NCBI RefSeq assembly: GCF_030418125.1
Contig: NZ_JAUHTR010000001.1
Location: 310,001 to 374,000 of the forward strand
Origin: Fictibacillus fluitans
GTDB taxonomy: Bacteria; Bacillota; Bacilli; Bacillales; Fictibacillaceae
Direction of reading: 5' to 3'
DNA length: 64,000 bases
Under the pieces are notes generated by a model that had not been told where the DNA came from, did not search any database, and saw only the letters and a list, made by a program, of their open reading frames with translations. Shown in pieces: positions 1-7,567 of the stretch. Each line of letters opens with the position of its first letter. Within the stretch, counting starts at the first letter, position 1. The position numbers were made by a program, and so were the translations under genes.

Positions 1-423
1 CAGTTCCAATACACGTTTTAATGATTGTTCAAGCTGCTCTTTTTGTTCCAGCAATTCGAAGTCGGTTTCAGCCAGCCTTTTGCACTGCTGCTCCACTTTG
101 CTTTCCAATGCTTTAAGTTTTCCTGTCTGCTCAATACAAACCAGGTGGCCGACACCGTCGTCCCAGTTAATAGAACAACTGAAAAGGGAATAGGGCGAAT
201 TTAACGTTTGAAGGACTAGTTCTATTTCATGTGTCAGTTTTTCGGAAACAAGAAGGAAAATGGCTTTCTCCCTGCTTTCCAGATCCACCAGATCCAAAAA
301 GTTTTCTTTGGTGGTGAACGTTTCACACGATTTATCAGAGCGGGACAAAATATTCAATTGCTCGTCAATCTCAAAATACGGTATTGGCATATGTTTAATG
401 CTGGAGCCAAGTATATTTTTCAT
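1..423 (-). CDS. PAS-like / coiled-coil signalling protein, 3' end cut off (possible RsbR-type STAS protein)
   Basis: This is the N-terminal 141 codons of a gene that runs off the left edge. The visible protein opens with a compact region (about residues 10-90) resembling a small PAS-type sensor (PIPYFEID, LNILSRSD, ENFLDLVDLESREKA). A charged heptad-like segment rich in Leu, Glu and Gln follows (about 100-141), like the coiled-coil linker before an output domain. From memory of Bacillus proteins that begin this way, the missing half may be an RsbR-type STAS domain; that is inference, since no STAS residue lies inside the window. Two ATGs are adjacent. The AGGAGG at 430-435 is 3 nt from the ATG at 426 and 6 nt from the one at 423, so 423 is preferred. 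It has its own promoter and a terminator-like hairpin in its leader. Confidence 0.6.
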   Translation of the reverse strand, partial: MKNILGSSIKHMPIPYFEIDEQLNILSRSDKSCETFTTKENFLDLVDLESREKAIFLLVSEKLTHEIELVLQTLNSPYSLFSCSINWDDGVGHLVCIEQTGKLKALESKVEQQCKRLAETDFELLEQKEQLEQSLKRVLEL

Positions 424-463
424 CATGCACCTCCTAGTCCTTCAAATTTGTAAAAAGGGTATG

Positions 464-500
464 AAAAAAGCGCGGAATGTTGTGCGCTGTTCCCCGCTGC
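464..500 (-). terminator. Hairpin plus U-tract inside the leader of the PAS-like gene
   Basis: Read on the minus strand, AGCGGGGAA and TTCCGCGCT form a stem with one mismatch, followed at once by six T. An alternative shorter stem (AGCGC/GCGCT) shares the same U-tract. It lies between the promoter at 539-567 and the start codon near 423, with no gene ending upstream on this strand. It therefore looks like an attenuator or a strong leader terminator rather than an ordinary end-of-gene terminator. Confidence 0.55.
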
Positions 501-538
501 AAGTCTGTATAACATTTTAATAATAAACTTATACATAA

Positions 539-567
539 ATTATATCACAAATAGTCGTTCTTTTCAA
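539..567 (-). promoter_or_regulatory. Sigma-A promoter for the PAS-like gene
   Basis: On the minus strand TTGAAA (562-567), a 17-nt spacer and TATAAT (539-544), with an upstream TG making an extended -10 (TGATATAAT). The predicted transcript has a leader of roughly 105 nt containing the hairpin described above. Confidence 0.65.
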
Positions 568-690
568 TATAATTCCTACGTTTATCCCTTCTAAAACATA
601 CAATTCTGACCTGAGCAATATGGTTTAAATCTCATTGATTTTAGTATAAAATAATTAATGGTATAAATTAAATATTCAGGAGTTGATTTG

Positions 691-1947
691 ATGGGGATGA
701 CAGCAAATGCTCTTCCGAAAAAAACGGAGGCTGTCCCAAATAAAAGTAAGAATGGTTTAGGCTTGCCACAGCGAAAGATAGTAATTGCTGCTATCGTTGC
801 TGCGGTGATCCTTAGTATATTTGCGATCAAGATCGGCGGAATGGAGCAGGGACTTCTGCTTTGGCTGGGACTTCTGCTTGGATTTACGCTCTTTCATGCA
901 AGGTTTGGTTTTACATCTGCCTTCAGAAGGTTTATGGCAGTCGGCAATGGTGAAGCGATCCGGGCACACATGCTGATGCTTGCTGTAGCCAGCACGTTAT
1001 TCGCTATCATATTTTCCTTAAATACTACGCTGTTCGGCGGCCAGCCTGCTGGAAATGTGTCACCAGTCGGCACAAGCCTCATTGTAGGGGCTTTTCTATT
1101 TGGTATTGGCATGCAGCTTGGCGGAGGCTGTGCTTCAGGAACACTGTACGCAGTCGGCGGCGGACGATCAGAAATGTTTTTAACATTATTTGCTTTTATC
1201 GCAGGCTCTGTTTTAGGCGCATGGCATTATGGATTTTGGATGAATGATACACCATCCTTTCAGGCATTTTCACTTATTAAAGACAGCGGCCTTGGGCTCT
1301 TTGGCGGCTGGGTGCTGCAAATGATTATACTTGGTGCCATCACTATGCTGACCATTGTCGTTGAGAAGCGGAGACGTTCTCCGAAATTGGCAGCACTTCC
1401 TACAGCTTCCGGCTGGAAACGAATCTTTTTGGGTTCTTGGCCGCTTATGGCCGCAGCCGTTGTACTTGCGGTTTTGAATGCAGCAACTCTTTATGTAAAA
1501 GGATCTCCATGGGGAATCACCTCAGGATTTACTTTGTGGGGTTCAAAAGCAGCGATGGCCCTTGGAATTGATGTGACACAATGGAGCTATTGGGCTGGAG
1601 AAAAAGCAGCTCCTCTTCATCAGTCCGTATTTACAGATGCTACCTCAGTGATGAACTTCGGAGTGATTGTTGGTGCTCTTTTGGCTTCCACATTGGGCGG
1701 ACTCTTTGTAATGAAAAGAATTCCGATGAAGCGTGCGATGGCCGCCATTATTGGTGGTTTACTGATGGGTTATGGTGCACGGCTCGCATTCGGCTGTAAC
1801 ATTGGTGCTTATTTCAGCGGGATTGCCTCCTTCAGCCTTCACGGGTATGTATGGGGAATCATGGCTATGCTTGGCACCTACACAGCATTGTATTTGAGGC
1901 CATTGTTCGGAATGTCGGTTCCTAAATCCACTGATCATTTTTGCTAA
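691..1947 (+). CDS. YeeE/YedE family membrane transporter (thiosulfate/sulfur import)
   Basis: A 418-residue polytopic membrane protein with about nine to ten hydrophobic segments. Two diagnostic YeeE/YedE (TsuA) repeats each carry a conserved Cys in a Gly-rich helix: GGGCASGTLYAVGGG near residue 147 and GARLAFGCNIGAYFSG near residue 370. In characterised family members such cysteines relay thiosulfate across the membrane. The N-terminal ~25 residues are charged and cytosolic. No TusA/YeeD-like sulfur carrier is adjacent, so the physiological substrate (thiosulfate or another sulfur ion) is inferred. ATG 691 is chosen over the in-frame TTG 688 because CAGGAG at 677-682 is correctly spaced from it. 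The gene stands alone and ends in its own terminator. Confidence 0.85.
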   Translation: MGMTANALPKKTEAVPNKSKNGLGLPQRKIVIAAIVAAVILSIFAIKIGGMEQGLLLWLGLLLGFTLFHARFGFTSAFRRFMAVGNGEAIRAHMLMLAVASTLFAIIFSLNTTLFGGQPAGNVSPVGTSLIVGAFLFGIGMQLGGGCASGTLYAVGGGRSEMFLTLFAFIAGSVLGAWHYGFWMNDTPSFQAFSLIKDSGLGLFGGWVLQMIILGAITMLTIVVEKRRRSPKLAALPTASGWKRIFLGSWPLMAAAVVLAVLNAATLYVKGSPWGITSGFTLWGSKAAMALGIDVTQWSYWAGEKAAPLHQSVFTDATSVMNFGVIVGALLASTLGGLFVMKRIPMKRAMAAIIGGLLMGYGARLAFGCNIGAYFSGIASFSLHGYVWGIMAMLGTYTALYLRPLFGMSVPKSTDHFC

Positions 1948-1956
1948 ACCAAATTA

Positions 1957-1993
1957 AAGGACGCTTTTAATTTAAAAAGGCGTTCTTTTTTTT
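1957..1993 (+). terminator. Rho-independent terminator after the YeeE/YedE gene
   Basis: GGACGCTTTT pairs with AAAAGGCGTTC (one GU pair) around a short AT loop, followed by a run of nine T. Confidence 0.75.
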
Positions 1994-2008
1994 GCATTTT
2001 TTCTCCAA

Positions 2009-2035
2009 TAAAAAAGGAGAGCTTTAAGCTCTCCA
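2009..2035 (-). terminator. Terminator overlapping the end of the GNAT gene
   Basis: GGAGAGCTT/AAGCTCTCC is a near-perfect dyad with the minus-strand U-tract immediately after it. The stem includes the TAA stop of the GNAT gene, giving a compact 3' end facing the YeeE terminator. Confidence 0.7.
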
Positions 2036-2515
2036 CTCGATGTAACCCGTCCTGGTCTCGGTGTTTACTTCAATTTCAAAATCATGTTTTTCATAAAAAT
2101 GAATAAGACGGTCCACATGATCCCAATCCCTCGGTGCAATATCTCCCCGAATAATGGGAATGTTATGATCAACTGCCAGGTCTTTCAAATACTGTATACA
2201 GATTGATCCATATCCCTTATTTGAAGGGCCTCTGATATCGCCAATAAAGATACTCTCATCATTGTTATATACCGCATCAATTGAGAAATCCCAAATTCCC
2301 TGAAAAGAAGTGGAGCAGTCATTCAGCATGATCTTGCACTGGTGTTTGTTTTCATCCTTGTACACGATGGTTAAGTTTTCTTCCTTCGTTTGTTCAACAC
2401 CAACAACATCCCACTTTTTCGCAATTTCCCTCATATCGTTTTGCATGCGCAGCACCTGAAATTCCAAACTGTCCCGTCCGGTTCCCTGTTCTGGTCGTTC
2501 CAATAAGGTTTGCAT
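2024..2515 (-). CDS. GNAT-like N-acetyltransferase
   Basis: A 163-residue protein with a GNAT-type core in its second half. The acetyl-CoA loop motif appears as IGDIRGPSNKGYGSICIQYL (about residues 91-110), matching the R/Q-x-x-G-x-G/A pattern. The FYEKHDFEIE segment near the C-terminus is typical of the final GNAT strand and helix. The first ~80 residues are predicted to be mixed and charged and match nothing I recognise. The substrate cannot be inferred. It lies 121 nt after patB in the same direction but behind a terminator, so it is probably transcribed separately. The start is set by GGGAGGG upstream of ATG 2515. Confidence 0.7.
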   Translation of the reverse strand: MQTLLERPEQGTGRDSLEFQVLRMQNDMREIAKKWDVVGVEQTKEENLTIVYKDENKHQCKIMLNDCSTSFQGIWDFSIDAVYNNDESIFIGDIRGPSNKGYGSICIQYLKDLAVDHNIPIIRGDIAPRDWDHVDRLIHFYEKHDFEIEVNTETRTGYIEWRA

Positions 2516-2611
2516 CCTGACCCTCCCTTCTGTTCATCCATTTTAAAACCCTCATCTTTCACACAGTTTGCCATTTTACTAGCAATGACGTTTTTTTTCA
2601 ACCCTTATGGC

Positions 2612-2645
2612 ATAAAAAAAGCCCTGATTTTTTGAATCAGGACTT
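2612..2645 (-). terminator. Terminator at the end of patB
   Basis: On the minus strand AGTCCTGATT pairs with AATCAGGGCT across a short A-rich loop, followed by TTTTTT. It overlaps the stop codon of patB. Confidence 0.75.
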
Positions 2646-3824
2646 TTCCATCTTATATTTTCTAATTGCACGTTCCAGCCGGTTCATTCCTTCTTTTAAT
2701 GTAGCCAAAGGACAGGCGATGTTAATTCGTTCAAATCCTTCGCCTTCTTCTCCAAAAATATATCCTTCATCAAACGCAATCTTCGCTTCATCCTGCATAA
2801 AGGCTTCCAGCTTTTTGTGATCCATGTCCAGCTTTTTACAGTCTAACCATACAAGATAGGTTCCCTCTGGTTCAATCACTTTAATTTCGGGGAGCTTTTC
2901 AGAAATAAAACGTTTCAGATAAGTAAGGTTTTCATCCAAATAATCCATCAGACCGTCAAGCCACTCTGCGCCATGCTGATAGGCGGCTTCTGCTGCAATT
3001 ATTCCCATAGATCCCGGAGAAAAGAAGCCGATTTTCGCAAGATAGGTGTTAAATCGATTCCGCAGCCGTTCATTTGGAATGATTATGGTGGAGAACTGCA
3101 GGCCCGCAAGGTTGAACGTCTTGCTCGGCGCAATACCGGTAATGGTCCGATTTTGTATTTCATTTGAAAGAGTAGAGATCAAAGTATGCTTATACCTTTT
3201 ATAAATCAAATCAAAATGAATATCATCGGAAAAAAGAAGAACATCATAGGTAATGCATAGTTCCGCAAGCTTTTCTAATTCTTCTGCCTGCCATACCCGC
3301 CCCACGGGATTATGCGGGTTGCATAAAAGCATCAATTTTATATCATCGTTCTTAAACTGATTCTCCAAGTCGTTGAAATCCATTTCATAGTTGCCGTTAT
3401 GATATAGCAGGGAGTTCTTGTACAGCTTCCGGCCGTTCTTTCTTACCATATCCCCAAACGGATAATAGACCGGGGATTGAATCAGCACCCCGTCTCCCGG
3501 TTCGGTATATGTATTAATGGCTGCTGAAATGGCAGGTACGACACCAGGTGTATACACAATCCAATCACTTTCAATCTCCCAATTATGGCGAGTATTCAGC
3601 CAATGCTTTACCGTCTCATTTGTTTCTTCCGTTGCTTTGGAATAGCCAAATACCCCGTGGTCAAGGCGTGCTTTCATGGCATCAATAACTTCTTGTGGTG
3701 CTTTAAAGTCCATATCTGCCACCCACATGGGCAGCAGATCTTCTTTCCCAAATATCTCTTTTGTATGGTCCCATTTCACGGAATGGGTGTTTAACCGTTC
3801 GATCTGTGTATTAAAATCGTTCAT
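2637..3824 (-). CDS. patB: PatB/MalY-type PLP-dependent C-S beta-lyase
   Basis: A 395-residue fold-type I aminotransferase-like protein of the PatB (MalY) group. This group cleaves C-S bonds of cystathionine or cysteine conjugates to give pyruvate, ammonia and a thiol. Diagnostic features are LPMWVADMDF near residue 30, HNPVGRVW near 170, SDDIHFDL near 200 and the PLP-lysine motif SKTFNLAGLQ near 235. Length is normal for the family. It shares a 4-nt ATGA overlap with the upstream flavoprotein gene, so the two are translationally coupled. The block upstream contains egtB, which makes a C-S lyase role in maturing a sulfoxide or thioether product possible. The conventional role (cystathionine lyase or S-conjugate lyase) is equally consistent. 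Confidence 0.88.
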   Translation of the reverse strand: MNDFNTQIERLNTHSVKWDHTKEIFGKEDLLPMWVADMDFKAPQEVIDAMKARLDHGVFGYSKATEETNETVKHWLNTRHNWEIESDWIVYTPGVVPAISAAINTYTEPGDGVLIQSPVYYPFGDMVRKNGRKLYKNSLLYHNGNYEMDFNDLENQFKNDDIKLMLLCNPHNPVGRVWQAEELEKLAELCITYDVLLFSDDIHFDLIYKRYKHTLISTLSNEIQNRTITGIAPSKTFNLAGLQFSTIIIPNERLRNRFNTYLAKIGFFSPGSMGIIAAEAAYQHGAEWLDGLMDYLDENLTYLKRFISEKLPEIKVIEPEGTYLVWLDCKKLDMDHKKLEAFMQDEAKIAFDEGYIFGEEGEGFERINIACPLATLKEGMNRLERAIRKYKMEKS

Positions 3825-4729
3825 TGTTCCCTCCTGCGCAATTCTTTCTGAATCCAGATTGAGGCTTGAACCCCATCTCCCATAGCGATCGTCACCTGTT
3901 CAGAATGGGCAGCAACATCTCCGGCCGCCCAGATATTTTTAATATTGGTTTCTTTTGTCCTTGCATTTACTATAATATGCTTCTTCTCCAGTTGTACACC
4001 AAGCTGCTCAGCAAGTTCGGTATGCACACGGTTTCCTCCGAAAGCAGCGAATGCGCGTTCACCCTTGATCGTCGTTCCATCCTCTAAAACCACACCCTCA
4101 AAAATGGCCTCGTCTTTCACAAGAACCTCGGATATCCCTTTTTGGACATGTTCAATGCCCAGTTTGGAAAGCTCATTCTCTGTGGAATCCTCAAGCTTTT
4201 TTTGTTCATGATTGATATATATAATAGAAGGAGTCCAATAGTGCAAGGTGGATGCCATATTAGCACCTGCTTCTCCGGACCCGAGAACAATCACCTTTTT
4301 ATCCTTCACTTCATAGCCATCGCAATCAGGGCAAATAAACATCGTTGCTCCAAGGCAGGTTTTTATGTTTTTAATTTCGGGGAGGCGGTCCATTACCCCC
4401 GTCGCAATCAACAGGGTTTTTCCTATAAGGGTTTCTCTGGCAACGGTCGTTATGGCAAAACCATTGCTCTGATTTTCTGCTTTTATGGCTTTTTGGTTTA
4501 AAAACTGCACACCGACACGCTCTGCATGAATCCTCCCTTTTTGCCTGAGGTCTTCACCGCTGATGCCATCGGGCCAGCCTAAAATATTACGGTAATTCCT
4601 ACAAAGGTTGGATCTTCCCTCATTGGCATCCAGAATAACAGTTTTGCGGTTATATCTCCCAAGCTGTATGCCCGCCTGCAGGCCGGCTATTCCTCCCCCA
4701 ACAATAATACAATCGAATTCGCGTTCCAT
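3821..4729 (-). CDS. Thioredoxin-reductase-like FAD oxidoreductase with CPDC active site
   Basis: A 302-residue two-dinucleotide-fold flavoprotein. The FAD motif is VGGGIAGLQA (about 10-19), the redox pair is CPDCDG (about 132-137), the second nucleotide fold is VLGSGEAG (about 147-154), and the C-terminal FAD motif is WAAGDV (about 269-274). Thioredoxin reductases carry HRRxxxR after the second fold to bind NADPH phosphate. Here that region reads INHEQKKLED, so NADPH specificity is doubtful. It could be a ferredoxin/NADH-dependent reductase or a dithiol oxidase of the GliT/HlmI type. Translational coupling to the PatB lyase favours a job in thiol chemistry. RBS GGGGGAG precedes ATG 4729. Confidence 0.75.
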   Translation of the reverse strand: MEREFDCIIVGGGIAGLQAGIQLGRYNRKTVILDANEGRSNLCRNYRNILGWPDGISGEDLRQKGRIHAERVGVQFLNQKAIKAENQSNGFAITTVARETLIGKTLLIATGVMDRLPEIKNIKTCLGATMFICPDCDGYEVKDKKVIVLGSGEAGANMASTLHYWTPSIIYINHEQKKLEDSTENELSKLGIEHVQKGISEVLVKDEAIFEGVVLEDGTTIKGERAFAAFGGNRVHTELAEQLGVQLEKKHIIVNARTKETNIKNIWAAGDVAAHSEQVTIAMGDGVQASIWIQKELRRREQ

Positions 4730-4851
4730 TTGGTCTCCCCCGTTTCATGGTGACTATCATTTCTTAATTTTTCACTTTCATTGAGGGTATTAAACCCATT
4801 TTCCTGATTTATCCAAAAAAAATAAGGGGAGTAAACAAGACCACAGGAAAT

Positions 4852-6129
4852 TTATTGAGGAATGTCCTCCGCTAAACGAAATCCGCTGAATTGCCACCTT
4901 TTTTCCGGCTGAAAAAAGTTTCTGTATGTCGGCCTGATATGAGAGGAAGGCGTTGCACAGGAACCACCGCGAAGCACCATTTGGTTACACATGAATTTGG
5001 CGTTGTATTCTCCCAGTGTTCCTTCATAGGGTTTGTTTCCGGGATAGGATACATACGGGCTTTTCGTCCATTCCCATACATCGCCAAAGATCTGCAAAAA
5101 TGGTTCATCCGTACGCTGTGCGGTTTGCGGATGAAATCTTCCTGTATCGGCCAGGTTTCCTTCGATATTCTGGGTACAGCAGGCATACTCCCACTCTTCT
5201 TCGGTGGGAAGGCGTTTTCCAGACCATCTTGCAAAAGCATCCGCTTCATAAAAACTGACATGGCAAACCGGCTCATTTGGATGTAACCGTTGTTCTCCGG
5301 CAAGCGTAAAGGTACACCAGCCTTCTTTCCGCTTAAACCAATAAAGGGGAGCTTCCCATTTATTTTTACAAACCGTACTCCATCCGTCACTAAGCCAGTA
5401 CTGGGGCTTACTGTACCCGCCATCGTCAATGAATGCACAATACTCAGCATTGGTTACAGGCCTTGAAGCCAGCCGGTAGGAATTCAGCCACACTTTATGG
5501 ACCGGTTTTTCATTATCAAAGCAAAATGACTCACCATTGTTTCCGGTTTCTATAAGTCCGCCCTCGATTTCTATGTATGTGACAGGTTCCGGTTCACGTT
5601 CTGTTTCCTTTTTTTCTCTTGTTTGATAGGCAGGCAGAAGCGGGTTTCTCGATAAATTATATTTTATATCGGTAAGCAGGAGCTCCTGGTGCTGCTGCTC
5701 ATGATTTAATCCAATCTCAATTAGGCTTTTGATTTCTTCTCCCTGATCGTCCATTCTGCCTGAAGTAAGCAATTCTTTTATGTAATGATCAACATGCTTC
5801 CGGTAACCAAACACTTCTTCCACAGACGGACGGGTGATCAGCCCCCGCTCAATCCTCGGATGAAACGGTCCTGCTGTTTCATAATAGGAATTAAACAGAT
5901 AGTCGAATTGAATGTTAAATTCATTGTAGTCTGCCAGATACCCTTTCAATAAAAATCGCTCGAAGAACCATGTGGTATGAGCCAGGTGCCATTTAGGAGG
6001 GCTTGCATCTTCCATGGATTGTATGATAAAATCCTCCGGGTTTAAAGGCTTTACCACCTTTTCTGTAAAGGAGCGCACGGCTGCATACTCATTTACCAGC
6101 TTTTGTTGATCAATTTTTTGGATGCTCAT
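4852..6129 (-). CDS. egtB: EgtB-type hercynine/histidine-cysteine sulfoxide synthase
   Basis: A 425-residue protein with the EgtB layout. An N-terminal DinB-like domain (about 15-165) carries the three iron ligands: His in KWHLAHTTWFFE (near residue 50) and the pair in HEQQHQE (near 143-149). A C-terminal formylglycine-generating-enzyme/lectin-like domain (about 185-425) includes VCHVSFYEADAFARW, RLPTEEEWEYA, GDVWEWTKSPY and FQFSGFRLA-like blocks. In ergothioneine synthesis EgtB joins hercynine to a thiol (gamma-glutamylcysteine or cysteine) using O2. It lacks the C-terminal methyltransferase that would make it OvoA. No egtD lies in the window, so either hercynine is made elsewhere or the substrate differs. 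It lies 68 nt after a thioesterase and 122 nt before the flavoprotein. Confidence 0.88.
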   Translation of the reverse strand: MSIQKIDQQKLVNEYAAVRSFTEKVVKPLNPEDFIIQSMEDASPPKWHLAHTTWFFERFLLKGYLADYNEFNIQFDYLFNSYYETAGPFHPRIERGLITRPSVEEVFGYRKHVDHYIKELLTSGRMDDQGEEIKSLIEIGLNHEQQHQELLLTDIKYNLSRNPLLPAYQTREKKETEREPEPVTYIEIEGGLIETGNNGESFCFDNEKPVHKVWLNSYRLASRPVTNAEYCAFIDDGGYSKPQYWLSDGWSTVCKNKWEAPLYWFKRKEGWCTFTLAGEQRLHPNEPVCHVSFYEADAFARWSGKRLPTEEEWEYACCTQNIEGNLADTGRFHPQTAQRTDEPFLQIFGDVWEWTKSPYVSYPGNKPYEGTLGEYNAKFMCNQMVLRGGSCATPSSHIRPTYRNFFQPEKRWQFSGFRLAEDIPQ

Positions 6130-6197
6130 TATCTTCCCCCTAGAAAGGTTTTCGTTTCTCAGAGACTCTTCCCTAAATCCATTTCATTCTAAACGAT

Positions 6198-6647
6198 TTA
6201 AGATTGGACAGGGACAAAATAGTCATTTTTTCGGTAAGCGAGCGCTTCCATAACCGCCAAAAGTTGTCCCCCGCTTTCTACCCGTATGTAGTACCAGGCT
6301 GTACGGTTGTTTTTCTTTTCTTCCACAGCTTTTGCCTTTATTGTCGATCCTGCTTTCCCGGCTTCCATATAATTCATGGTGGTCGATAAACCCACTGATG
6401 TTTTGCCATACGAATTACAAGCTGCTGCAAACACAAAATCAGCCAACGCAAACAGCACTGCACCATGTGCTGTACCGTGAGAATTCAACATATGTCCTTT
6501 AACTTCGATTTCCGCTTCTGCAGTGCCCGCTCCCAAATCTGTCAGCCTGATTCCCAAAAACCTGGCATAAGGTTCATTTTCAAACAGCTCAAAAATTTCT
6601 TTTTTATACCGTTCATGCAAATTTTGCTCTGTAAGATTCGGTTTCAT
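6198..6647 (-). CDS. PaaI-family hotdog-fold acyl-CoA thioesterase
   Basis: A 149-residue single hotdog domain. LNSHGTAHGAVLFALADFVFA (about 52-72) is the PaaI signature: the HGxxFxLAD loop, with the Asp as likely catalytic base. SVGLSTTMNYMEAGKAG forms the next strand pair. Family members hydrolyse acyl-CoA thioesters such as hydroxyphenylacetyl-CoA, but no paa genes are nearby, so the substrate is unknown. A longer reading exists, starting 54 nt upstream, but ATG 6647 has AAGGGG at a 7-nt spacing and is preferred. It is the first gene of the leftward run that includes egtB; the 68-nt gap to egtB shows no clear terminator. Confidence 0.8.
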   Translation of the reverse strand: MKPNLTEQNLHERYKKEIFELFENEPYARFLGIRLTDLGAGTAEAEIEVKGHMLNSHGTAHGAVLFALADFVFAAACNSYGKTSVGLSTTMNYMEAGKAGSTIKAKAVEEKKNNRTAWYYIRVESGGQLLAVMEALAYRKNDYFVPVQS

Positions 6648-6706
6648 ATTCTTTCCCCTTTTTGTTTTCCGATTATTTTGAATGATCGATAAATTCATCA
6701 TAACAT

Positions 6707-6738
6707 ATAAAAACAGCCATCTCTTGAATGAGATGACT
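6707..6738 (-). terminator. Terminator after the sugar permease genes
   Basis: On the minus strand ACAGTCATCTC pairs with GAGATGGCTGT (one mismatch) around ATTCAA, followed by TTTTTA. It closes the carbohydrate transport operon. Confidence 0.75.
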
Positions 6739-6745
6739 GTGCTAT

Positions 6746-7567
6746 TCAGCCTTTTACGGATCCTGCCAGCAGCCCTTTTACAAAAAATTTACCTAAAAAG
6801 ATGTAAACGAGCAAGGTTGGCAGTGCGGCAAGCAAAGCACCTGCCATTTGGACGTTCCATTGCACGATTTGGCTGCCTGACAGATTTTGGAGCGCAACCA
6901 TGATCGGCTGCTGGGAAGATGTTGTAATGGTTACAGCAAATAAAAACTCATTCCAGATGTTGGTGAACTGCCAAATTCCCACAACCACAAATCCCGTGAT
7001 GGATAAGGGAATAATGATATGCTGATAGATTTTGAAAATCCCGGCTCCATCAATTTTGGCAGACTCAATCATTTCCTCAGGGATGCTGGCGTAAAAATTT
7101 CTGAACATCAGCGTCGTAATGGGAATGCCATACACGACATGAACAAAAATGAGTCCCGGGATGGTATTGTACAGCCCGGCTTCTCTTAAAAATTGGATAA
7201 GCGGAATCAAAATACTCTGATATGGAATAAACATCCCGAACAGCAGCGCCGTGAAAATCCAGTCGGACCCGCGGAATTTCCATTTGGAAAGAACATAGCC
7301 ATTCAAAGAGCCAAGCAATGCGGAAAGCAGGGTGGCTGGAATTACAAGATAGATGCTGTTCATGAAATTTGGTGCAAGCTTTTCAAAAGCCAGCTGATAG
7401 CTGCTTAAATCAAGACTGTGCGGAAGCTGCCACATTTCACTCAGCGAAATTTGATCCAACGGCTTAAGGCTCGTGATCAGCATGACATACACCGGCATGA
7501 GGTAAAAAAGGCTGAGCGCGATCAGCAGCAAATACAATACGGTCCTTGAAACGGTCCGGATGGCCAT
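6746..7567 (-). CDS. Carbohydrate ABC transporter permease, MalG type
   Basis: A 273-residue inner-membrane permease of the CUT1 (MalG/AraQ) family with six predicted membrane spans. The cytoplasmic EAA loop that docks the ATPase reads EEMIESAKIDGAGIFKIYQH (about 164-183). It starts inside the stop codon of the partner permease (TGATG, 1-nt overlap), a sign of translational coupling. No ATPase gene is present in the operon. As in many Bacillus CUT1 systems, a shared MsmX-type ATPase elsewhere probably energises it (inference). The sugar is unknown. Confidence 0.9.
   Translation of the reverse strand: MAIRTVSRTVLYLLLIALSLFYLMPVYVMLITSLKPLDQISLSEMWQLPHSLDLSSYQLAFEKLAPNFMNSIYLVIPATLLSALLGSLNGYVLSKWKFRGSDWIFTALLFGMFIPYQSILIPLIQFLREAGLYNTIPGLIFVHVVYGIPITTLMFRNFYASIPEEMIESAKIDGAGIFKIYQHIIIPLSITGFVVVGIWQFTNIWNEFLFAVTITTSSQQPIMVALQNLSGSQIVQWNVQMAGALLAALPTLLVYIFLGKFFVKGLLAGSVKG

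Noticed and set aside
4785-4799. Short dyad GGGTATTAAACCC upstream of the flavoprotein gene
   Set aside because: Weak 4-5 bp arms with AT centre, no known regulator match.
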